From an uncultured Oscillospiraceae bacterium (GTDB taxonomy: Bacteria > Bacillota > Clostridia > Oscillospirales > Acutalibacteraceae): DNA of 12,241 nt. Every line of letters starts with the position of its first letter. The stretch's first letter is position 1. Of this stretch, positions 7,211 through 12,241 are shown one piece after another. The DNA lies in assembly GCA_900549155.1 (NCBI GenBank), contig URNF01000051.1, forward strand, positions 1-12,241. The letters run 5' to 3'. The notes under the pieces were generated by a model. It had not been told where the DNA came from, did no database searches, and worked only from the letters and a program-made list of their open reading frames with translations. The translations under genes and the position numbers were made by a program.

Positions 7211-7472
7211 ATTTCCCGAACACGCGGGAGAAAAAGCCCTTTTTCTCCTCGGCGGGCGCGGTCGAAATGTCCGAAACGGTGTAGCCCGTCAGGTCGATCG
7301 CTTCTTTGAGCGCTGCAGCGTCGGGCGGTGTCTCGGACAGGAATTCGCAGACACCCTTTGTGTGGGACGCCGATACCTTTTTTGTCGGCAGCGTGCGGCG
7401 CACGCAGTCGCAGATGTGCGCTTCGCACATGCCGCACATCATGCCGTCGATTTTTATAACGGTTTTATACAT
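7209..7472 (-). CDS. Small heavy-metal-associated (HMA) domain protein
   Basis: An 87-residue protein related to CopZ/HMA metallochaperones. The N-terminus MYKTVIKIDGMMCGMCEAHI gives the beta-strand plus metal loop, with Cys13 and Cys16 as the CxxC pair in a GMMCGMC variant of the usual GMTCxxC. A second cysteine pair, Cys21 and Cys23 (CDC), sits in the following helix, with another Cys at 42. TGYTVSDIS near 62-70 is the last HMA strand. A charged and aromatic tail (EEKKGFFSRVFGK) follows. The start has an AAGGAGAT site 8 nt upstream. No copper ATPase or metal repressor is adjacent, so the metal and partner are unknown. Confidence 0.85.
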   Translation of the reverse strand: MYKTVIKIDGMMCGMCEAHICDCVRRTLPTKKVSASHTKGVCEFLSETPPDAAALKEAIDLTGYTVSDISTAPAEEKKGFFSRVFGK

Positions 7473-7515
7473 AACGCCATCTCCTTTGCAAAGCCTATGG
7501 TTGAGGTGTTTTTTT

Positions 7516-7707
7516 ATGATATATACCGACCTGCGATCGCTGCTCTCCGGCAGCAGCAGTGCCAGAGCCTATTTTTTGTCGCTGCCCGTGCCGCTGCAAA
7601 TGCAGCTGCATCGGCAAAACGACGCCATCTGCTCCGCCGCCGCGCTGAGAAAACGGGCGGCGGAAACGGAAGTGCTCATGAAAAAGGGGATCATTCCGCC
7701 CCTTTGA
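7516..7707 (+). CDS. Hypothetical 63-residue protein
   Basis: I do not recognise a named family. It has an ATG with a GAGGTG site (7503-7508) 7 nt upstream and ends with TGA 17 bp inside the 3' end of the convergent permease gene. The product is helical in character and has no signal peptide or membrane segment. SARAYFLSLPVPLQMQLHRQ, then ICSAAALRKRA, resembles the layout of short clostridial proteins with a YF-SLP-x-QxxL helix followed by an (I)xSxxxLR segment; that resemblance is from memory and untested. It begins 43 bp from the divergent HMA gene. No clear promoter is visible in that gap. Confidence 0.55.
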   Translation: MIYTDLRSLLSGSSSARAYFLSLPVPLQMQLHRQNDAICSAAALRKRAAETEVLMKKGIIPPL

Positions 7708-9970
7708 GCGACTCCACCATGTCGATGCGGCGGTTTTTGCGGGCGACAAGCAGGCTCACGAGCAGCGACATGCCGAGCGTCAGCACAATGCTGATCACAT
7801 ACGTGAGCGGCGACACGACCGCCATCATCTCATATTCACTCGCCAGCGCGTCCAGCATATACGACAGCGTGAACACGCCGAGCGGGATGCCGATGAGGAT
7901 ACCGACGACGCTGACCCACAGGTTCTGACTGATGAGCAGCCGCCCGATCTGCCGATCGCGGAAGCCGAGCACCTTGAGCGTCGCCATCTCGCGATACCGT
8001 TCGGTGTAGCTCATGACACCGAGGTTATAGAGCACCACCGTGCCGAGCGCCAGCGCGCCCACGACCAGCAGCGTGACCGAGGTGTGCATCAGCTCCATGA
8101 ACGTGTCGAACGAGTCGACGATCATCTGCTTTGACTGCACGCTCTTGACAGCGCTGTCGGCGGTGATCTCCGCCTTTTCGGTCTTGGTGTAGACCGAGTC
8201 GACGGTGTGGGGAATGCCGCATTTGTCGGCATAGGTGTCGCTCATGACGATGTTTTCCGAGATGCTGCGCACGACGCCCGCCACCCGCAGGGTGTAGGTC
8301 TTGTCCGAGCCGAACGGGCTGACGGTGACCGTGTCACCGGCGGCAAGATCGTTTGCATCGGCGATGCGGCGGCAGATGTAGACGCCGTCGTCCGGCAGCT
8401 CCACATACCGATTGTCCTCGTCGGGGAAACGCACAAGGTCGTGATGCAGGGTATAAATATCCAGCGCGATCGCCTTGTCATTTAACTGTACGCTGAGGGT
8501 GGTGCCGGTGTCGCCGTCATATTTTTCGGCGATGGCGGCGCGCTCCTTTTCGGTCGCTTCCTCGGAAAGATAGATGCGGGACGCATACTGCGTCGCGCCG
8601 TTATAATAGACATCGAGGAACGCCGCCATGGTGTCCTGCATGCCGAGCGCGGCGACAATGAGCAGCGTGCAGCCGACAACGCCGATAAGGCTCATGGCGG
8701 TGCGCGCCTTATGGCGGATGACGTCGCGCAAATTCCAGCGTGTGCCGAACGGCAGGCGGTGGAACGCGCGGGTGCGCTCAATGAGCAGCTGCCGCATCTT
8801 TTTGGGCGTGTAGGGACGCAGCGCATCGGCGGCGTTGCCGCGCAGCATCTGCCGGGTAGACAAAAAGCCGATGAGCGTCAGAAGCGCTATCATGGCAATG
8901 ACCGCCACCGTGCAGAACCACGGCATATGCAGCGACCAATACGGCATGTCCATATAGGTCCCCATCATGCCGTTCGGGCTCATGATGAGATAGGCAACGC
9001 CATAGCCGAGGGCGATGCCGATGACCGAACCGAGCACACCGATCACCAGCGCAAAGGCGGTGTAGTGCCACAAAATACGGCGGTCGCGGAAGCCGAGGGC
9101 TTTCATCGTGCCGATCTGCGTCTTTTCCTTTGCGACAAGGCGGTGCATGGTGGTGACCATCGTCAGCACCGCGATGAGCAAAAACAGAACGGGCAGCACC
9201 GAGCCGGTCGTTTTGCCCTCTTCTGTCTCACCCTCTGCGCCGGCATAGGAGCCGTTTTCCTCTTTGGTGAGGATGAGCGGCGTCCCCGCGAGCGTTTCGT
9301 CCACGGCGTCCACAAAGGCGCTCTTTTCCATGTCGGAGAGGATGAAGATCTGCGGATAATAGGCAAAGCCCATCGCCTTTTCATACATCACGGGGGAGAT
9401 ATAGGCAAAGCCGAATGTGGCATAGTCCGGCATCAGCTGGGTCTCGTCCCGCACACAGATCATGTATTCGCCCGATTTGCCGACACCGCGCACGATGCCG
9501 GTGAGCGACAGGTTTTTATAGGTCAGGGTCAGCGTGTCGCCGACCTTGATGTCGTTGGCGGCGGCATAGCTGTCCGACAGCCAGATGCCGTCGGGGCTTT
9601 TGACGTCATAGGGCACGCCGTCGGTCACCAGTATGCCGGAAATGTCCGCATCACCGGTCACGGCGAGCGTCACGCTGTCGCCCGGCTTTTCTTTCACATC
9701 CGCGACAACGGAGAGAAAGCGCGTGGCGGCATCGACGCCCTTTATATCCTTTACCTTTTGCAGGTCGTCCTCCGAAAAGCCCTTCTCCGACAGGATGCGG
9801 AAGTCGGCAAGCCCCGTTTCGTCAAACAGGCGGTGGGTGTTTTCCTGGATGCTCACCCATTCCATGTTGAAGCCGACAAACACGCCGATGCCGAGGGCGA
9901 TCATCAGGATCATGGAGATGAACTGCGCCTTATACTGGCGCATGGTTCTCCACAGCTTGCGCAGCAGCAT
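7691..9970 (-). CDS. ABC transporter permease, FtsX/MacB type (two FtsX domains)
   Basis: A 759-residue membrane protein with two tandem FtsX-like units. TM1 is near 16-37, followed by an extracytoplasmic domain to about 255. Then come TMs near 256-276, 303-327 and 351-371. The second unit has TMs near 426-446, 630-652, 682-705 and 720-744, with another external domain at about 450-628. The cytoplasmic coupling motif is duplicated: KALGFRDRRI (290-299) and KVLGFRDRQI (666-675). Such permeases usually export lipids or peptides, or act in signalling or resistance, rather than import nutrients. The start has a GGGGGAG site 7 nt upstream. The ATPase gene lies 13 bp upstream in the same operon. 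The substrate is unknown. Confidence 0.93.
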   Translation of the reverse strand: MLLRKLWRTMRQYKAQFISMILMIALGIGVFVGFNMEWVSIQENTHRLFDETGLADFRILSEKGFSEDDLQKVKDIKGVDAATRFLSVVADVKEKPGDSVTLAVTGDADISGILVTDGVPYDVKSPDGIWLSDSYAAANDIKVGDTLTLTYKNLSLTGIVRGVGKSGEYMICVRDETQLMPDYATFGFAYISPVMYEKAMGFAYYPQIFILSDMEKSAFVDAVDETLAGTPLILTKEENGSYAGAEGETEEGKTTGSVLPVLFLLIAVLTMVTTMHRLVAKEKTQIGTMKALGFRDRRILWHYTAFALVIGVLGSVIGIALGYGVAYLIMSPNGMMGTYMDMPYWSLHMPWFCTVAVIAMIALLTLIGFLSTRQMLRGNAADALRPYTPKKMRQLLIERTRAFHRLPFGTRWNLRDVIRHKARTAMSLIGVVGCTLLIVAALGMQDTMAAFLDVYYNGATQYASRIYLSEEATEKERAAIAEKYDGDTGTTLSVQLNDKAIALDIYTLHHDLVRFPDEDNRYVELPDDGVYICRRIADANDLAAGDTVTVSPFGSDKTYTLRVAGVVRSISENIVMSDTYADKCGIPHTVDSVYTKTEKAEITADSAVKSVQSKQMIVDSFDTFMELMHTSVTLLVVGALALGTVVLYNLGVMSYTERYREMATLKVLGFRDRQIGRLLISQNLWVSVVGILIGIPLGVFTLSYMLDALASEYEMMAVVSPLTYVISIVLTLGMSLLVSLLVARKNRRIDMVESLKGAE

Positions 9971-9983
9971 GCGATCTCCCCCT

Positions 9984-10685
9984 TTACCAATCGATCTCGT
10001 CGGCAGAGGCGGGATGCGCCTGTTCTTCCTGCGACACCAGCTTGCCGTTTTTCACGCGGATCACGACATCCGCCATTTTCGCGATGTTCTGGTTGTGGGT
10101 GACGATGACGATGGTCTTGCCGTAGTCCCGCGCCATCTTCAACAGGAGCTTCAGCACCAAAACGCCCGTTTCGGAATCGAGCGCGCCCGTCGGCTCGTCG
10201 CAAAGCAGGATCTTCGGGTTTTTCGCAAGCGCTCTCGCGATGGACACCCGCTGCTGCTCGCCGCCCGAAAGCTCGCTGGGAAAATTGTTCAGATGGTCGG
10301 CAAGCCCGACTTCTTCAAGCATCTTTGTCGCCGACAGCGCGTCGGGCGCGATCTTTTTCACCAGCGTGACGTTTTCGTGCACCGTCAGCGTCGGAATGAG
10401 GTTATAAAACTGGAACACAAATCCCACCGTCGCCGCGCGGTAGTCCGCAAGGGCGTCGTTTGAAAGTCCCGCAATGTCCTTGCCCTCGACGAGAATTTTG
10501 CCCTCGGTCGGGCTGTCCAGTCCGCCGAGCAGATTGAGAAGCGTGCTCTTTCCCGCGCCGCTCGGCCCGAGAATGACCACGAATTTCCCCTCGTCCAGCG
10601 TCATGTTGACATGATCCAGTGCGCGCAGCACATGGTCGCCGCTCTCATAGACACGGCTGACATCCTTGAATTCCACAATAGGCAT
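9984..10685 (-). CDS. ABC transporter ATP-binding protein (LolD/MacB-like)
   Basis: A 233-residue cytoplasmic ATPase that powers the adjacent FtsX-type permease. Walker A GPSGAGKST is at 40-48, the Q-loop Gln at 92, signature LSGGEQQR at 139-146, and Walker B ILLCDEP at 159-165 with Glu164. The D-loop GALD is at 167-170 and the switch His at 197. The set is complete, so the enzyme should be active. The sequence type (ALDHVNMTLDEGKFVVILGPSG, LLGGLDSPTEG) is that of the LolD/MacB/YtrE group. An upstream in-frame ATG at 10712 lies inside the palindromic operator. The chosen ATG at 10685 follows AAAGGAGA by about 8 nt. First gene of a two-gene operon. Confidence 0.96.
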   Translation of the reverse strand: MPIVEFKDVSRVYESGDHVLRALDHVNMTLDEGKFVVILGPSGAGKSTLLNLLGGLDSPTEGKILVEGKDIAGLSNDALADYRAATVGFVFQFYNLIPTLTVHENVTLVKKIAPDALSATKMLEEVGLADHLNNFPSELSGGEQQRVSIARALAKNPKILLCDEPTGALDSETGVLVLKLLLKMARDYGKTIVIVTHNQNIAKMADVVIRVKNGKLVSQEEQAHPASADEIDW

Positions 10686-10704
10686 ACCGTCATCTCCTTT
10701 ATGC

Positions 10705-10720
10705 GTTAGCATATGCTAAC
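10705..10720. promoter_or_regulatory. Perfect 16-bp palindromic operator of the ABC operon
   Basis: GTTAGCATATGCTAAC is a perfect palindrome lying at roughly +4 to +20 relative to the predicted start point of the ABC operon, between promoter and ribosome binding site. That position suits a repressor that blocks initiation or early elongation. The TTAGCA/TGCTAA half-sites resemble those bound by MarR/SlyA-type dimers; TetR-type binding is also possible. No such regulator is encoded in the window. Confidence 0.7.
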
Positions 10721-10730
10721 TCCACAGGAC

Positions 10731-10759
10731 AGCATACACCCGTTGCCGCGCGGTGTCAA
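10731..10759 (-). promoter_or_regulatory. Sigma-A promoter of the ABC operon
   Basis: On the minus strand a perfect TTGACA -35 (complement of 10754-10759) is 17 bp from a TATGCT -10 (complement of 10731-10736). The predicted start is near 10724. The promoter is back-to-back with the ilvE promoter, and the A/T-tract DNA between them (about 10765-10800) may serve as an UP-like element for either one. Confidence 0.8.
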
Positions 10760-10801
10760 GAGGGTAAGAAAAATTTTTTTGAAAAAACGCGAAAAAGGGG
10801 C

Positions 10802-10829
10802 TTGACAAACCGAAAAAAGCGCGTATAAT
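10802..10829 (+). promoter_or_regulatory. Consensus sigma-A promoter of ilvE-glnN
   Basis: Perfect TTGACA (10802-10807) and perfect TATAAT (10824-10829) are separated by 16 bp and preceded by A-rich tracts. The predicted start is about 10836-10837. A promoter this strong, placed about 145 nt ahead of ilvE with a terminator in between, suggests that expression is set mainly by attenuation. Confidence 0.88.
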
Positions 10830-10845
10830 AGCCTGCATAAAGACA

Positions 10846-10877
10846 AAGGCGTCTTTGCAGTGATGCAAGGACGCTTT
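10846..10877 (+). terminator. Stem-loop competing with leader hairpin P1, possible first attenuator
   Basis: A continuous 14-bp stem (10846-10859 with 10864-10877, two wobble pairs) closes a GTGA tetraloop. It uses the loop and right arm of P1, so the two cannot coexist. It is followed by CTCTTTTGTTTT, a broken T-run that could give weak termination. It may be a first terminator in the leader or only an anti-P1 structure. Confidence 0.55.
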
Positions 10878-10910
10878 CTCTTTTGTTTTGAAAAGTGTAT
10901 ATGGTTTTAT

Positions 10911-10962
10911 AAAAAAGGCAACGGAGTCTTTGATTTTTTCAAGGATACCGCTGCCTTTTTTT
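10911..10962 (+). terminator. Attenuator terminator immediately before the ilvE ribosome binding site
   Basis: A long stem pairs 10911-10933 with 10939-10961: ten bp at the base (six A-T, then GGCA/TGCC), a mismatch, CGG/CCG, a mismatch, and an 8-bp upper part around a T5 loop. It runs into seven T (10956-10962). It overlaps leader hairpin P2 and ends 4 bp before GGAGG, so it works inside the operon leader and not at the end of a gene. Confidence 0.88.
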
Positions 10963-10979
10963 ATTTGGAGGAATGGCTT

Positions 10980-11972
10980 ATGAAAGAGGTCAAAGGATTT
11001 CAGTATCACAAAACACCGAAGCGCTTCGTGGCGGAATATGCCGACGGGGCGTGGGACAAGGGCAGGCTGACGCGCAGCGCGCATATTTCTCTGAACGAAT
11101 CCGCCTGTGTACTGCAATATGCCCAGACCTGCTTTGAGGGACTCAAGGCATATCGCACCGAAAAGGGCAGGATCGTCTGCTTTCGTCCCGATCTCAACGA
11201 CGCGCGTCTGAAGGACTCCTGCCTGCGCATGGTGATGCCGCCGCTGCCCGACGGCATGTTCTGCGACGCGGTGAAAAAGGTCGTTGCGGCAAACAAAAAA
11301 TTTGTCCCGCCCTATGAGAGCGGCGGCGCGTTGTATCTGCGGCCGTTCGTGTTCGGCAAAAACGCCGTGCTCGGCGTGAAGCCCGCGACGACGTTTGAGT
11401 TTCGGATGTTTGCCTCGCCCGTCGGTTCCTATTTCTCCGGCGGTGTGCGGCCGCTCACTCTGCGCATCACCGATTTCGACCGTGCCGCACCGCACGGCAC
11501 GGGACACGTCAAGGCGGGACTCAACTATGCCATGAGCCTTTATGCCATCACCGACGCCCACAAGCAGGGGTTCGACGAAAATGTGTATCTCGATTCCGCC
11601 ACCCGCACCTATATTGAGGAGACAGGCGGCGCGAACCTGCTGTTCGTCACCAAGGATCACAAGCTCGTCACCCCCAAATCGCCCACCATCCTGCCGTCCA
11701 TCACCCGCAGAAGCCTGCTCACGGTGGCGGCGCAGTATCTCGGCATGGAAACCGAGGAACGCCCCGTGCGGGCAGAGGAGCTGGCGGATTTCGCGGAATG
11801 CGGGCTGTGCGGCACGGCGGCGGTCATTTCGCCCGTCGGCAAGATCGTCGGCAGCGACAAGACCTACACCTTCGGCGAGACCGCGACACTCATGAAATTG
11901 CGCGAGACGCTTCTTGACATTCAGCACGAAAAGATCGAAGCCCCGAAGGGCTGGATCTTCGAAATAGATTAA
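10980..11972 (+). CDS. ilvE: Branched-chain amino acid aminotransferase
   Basis: PLP-dependent fold-type IV enzyme that moves the amino group between glutamate and the keto acids of leucine, isoleucine and valine. It has 330 residues, slightly short for group II BCATs. The PLP lysine is Lys178 in GHVKAGLNYA. EETGGANLLF (213-222) supplies the cofactor-contacting Glu, and CGTAAVISPVG (277-287) the phosphate-binding turn. QTCFEGLKAYR (49-59) and RPFVFG (121-126) are further BCAT motifs. The GGAGG site at 10967-10971 fixes the ATG at 10980. The frame is open upstream through the leader to 10860, but that part lacks a ribosome binding site and lies in structured RNA. glnN follows after 23 bp, joining transamination to ammonia assimilation. 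Confidence 0.95.
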   Translation: MKEVKGFQYHKTPKRFVAEYADGAWDKGRLTRSAHISLNESACVLQYAQTCFEGLKAYRTEKGRIVCFRPDLNDARLKDSCLRMVMPPLPDGMFCDAVKKVVAANKKFVPPYESGGALYLRPFVFGKNAVLGVKPATTFEFRMFASPVGSYFSGGVRPLTLRITDFDRAAPHGTGHVKAGLNYAMSLYAITDAHKQGFDENVYLDSATRTYIEETGGANLLFVTKDHKLVTPKSPTILPSITRRSLLTVAAQYLGMETEERPVRAEELADFAECGLCGTAAVISPVGKIVGSDKTYTFGETATLMKLRETLLDIQHEKIEAPKGWIFEID

Positions 11973-11995
11973 ATTTTGGAAAGAGGGAATTTTTG

Positions 11996-12241
11996 ATGAA
12001 AACCGTACCGGAATATTTCGGCAGCCTTGTGTTTGACGACCGCATGATGAAAGCGACCCTGTCCGACGATGTCTACCGTTCGCTGAAAAAGACCATCGAC
12101 GAGGGCGCACGCCTGGATCCCGCCGTTGCTGACGCGGTGGCGGTCGCGATGAAGGACTGGGCGGTCGCGCACGGCGCGACGCACTTTACCCACTGGTTCC
12201 AGCCGCTCACGGGCATCACCGCCGAAAAGCACGACAGCTTC
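11996..12241 (+). CDS. glnN: Glutamine synthetase type III, N-terminal part (3' truncated)
   Basis: Only the first 82 residues are in the window. FGSLVFDDRMMKATLSDDVY, MKDWAVAHGATHFTHWFQPLTG and TAEKHDSF are diagnostic of the GSIII (GlnN) family, whose members run to about 700 residues. They form double-hexamer enzymes making glutamine from glutamate, ammonia and ATP. The HWFQPLTG segment belongs to the conserved N-terminal GSIII region. The AGAGGGAA site (11982-11989) lies 6 nt before the ATG. The gene starts 23 bp after ilvE with no terminator or promoter between, so both should share the attenuated leader upstream of ilvE. Confidence 0.95.
   Translation, partial: MKTVPEYFGSLVFDDRMMKATLSDDVYRSLKKTIDEGARLDPAVADAVAVAMKDWAVAHGATHFTHWFQPLTGITAEKHDSF

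Larger units (their letters stand above)
10833..10966 (+). promoter_or_regulatory. ANTAR-type two-hairpin antitermination leader of ilvE-glnN
   Basis: The leader has a hairpin at its 5' end (P1: AAAGAC 10839-10844, loop AAAGGC, GTCTTT 10851-10856). A second lies just before the gene (P2: AAAGGC 10914-10919, loop AACGGA, GTCTTT 10926-10931). Both are 6-bp stems (one G-U in P2) with six-base loops having A1 and G4, the hallmark of RNAs bound by ANTAR antiterminators such as EutV and NasR. The 3' arm of P2 is also part of the terminator at 10911-10962, so P2 formation would prevent termination. The 57-nt linker is longer than in the examples I know and holds another stem-loop. The ANTAR protein is not in the window; clostridial glutamine synthetase loci are known to carry one (NitR). 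Loops and overlap are seen; the mechanism is inferred. Confidence 0.8.

Noticed and set aside
8711..10102. A 463-codon plus-strand frame antisense to the permease and ATPase
   Set aside because: Composition (His/Arg/Asp rich) and lack of any domain mark it as a shadow of the permease; it has no convincing ribosome binding site.
10901..10912. Three-codon frame Met-Val-Leu-stop in the leader, suggestive of branched-chain amino acid attenuation
   Set aside because: Too short and without a ribosome binding site; two relevant codons in a row are expected by chance. The hexaloop hairpins explain the leader better.
10833..10966. T-box or known metabolite riboswitch ahead of ilvE
   Set aside because: The leader is too short for a T-box and lacks the T-box AGGGTGG-type sequence; I saw no conserved core of the glycine, lysine, TPP or SAM riboswitches.
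10860..10979. Upstream in-frame extension of ilvE, or a Phe-rich leader peptide, starting at GTG/ATG 10860/10863
   Set aside because: There is no Shine-Dalgarno site. The Phe codons come from T-runs of two stem-loops, and the real ilvE start has GGAGG at the right distance. There is no stop codon before ilvE, as a leader peptide would need.

Overview
The window reads as a stretch of GC-rich Firmicutes chromosome, most likely a gut-type clostridium of the Oscillospiraceae/Ruminococcaceae kind. The signs are a cofactor-independent phosphoglycerate mutase, a meso-diaminopimelate dehydrogenase, a type III glutamine synthetase, strong AGGAGG-type ribosome binding sites and sigma-A-like promoters. 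This placement is inferred from gene content; no sequence search was possible. The DNA is almost fully coding. I see no insertion sequence, phage gene, CRISPR array, tRNA or rRNA.

Left part (1-3936): the tail of an RsmF-type rRNA methyltransferase is followed by a lower-glycolysis operon, pgk-tpiA-gpmI. The operon has its own promoter, a strong hairpin between pgk and tpiA, and a bidirectional terminator after gpmI. Middle part (3949-7133): meso-DAP dehydrogenase (ddh, minus strand) diverges from a LysR-type regulator (plus strand), and their promoters face each other over a 114-bp gap. Downstream of the regulator lie a small cupin and a SAM-dependent methyltransferase, separated by a terminator. 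Next (7138-10759): paired terminators, a small CxxC heavy-metal-associated protein (minus), an unrecognised 63-residue protein (plus), and a two-gene ABC exporter/FtsX-type operon (minus). The ABC operon has a consensus-like promoter and a perfect 16-bp palindromic operator just downstream of its predicted start point.

Right part (10802-12241): a near-perfect sigma-A promoter drives ilvE (branched-chain aminotransferase) and then glnN (type III glutamine synthetase, cut by the window end). The roughly 145-nt leader between promoter and ilvE is the most interesting element here. It holds two hairpins with hexanucleotide loops AAAGGC and AACGGA, both with A at loop position 1 and G at position 4. 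Both are closed by a C-G pair and share the same 3' arm, GTCTTT. The second hairpin overlaps the left arm of a strong intrinsic terminator that ends just before the ilvE ribosome binding site. This is the layout of an RNA target for an ANTAR-domain antiterminator. ANTAR proteins are known to be associated with nitrogen genes, including clostridial glutamine synthetase. I infer that a nitrogen-responsive ANTAR regulator, encoded outside this window, controls ilvE-glnN by antitermination. The first hairpin also competes with its own terminator-like stem-loop, so the leader may contain two mutually exclusive switches in series.
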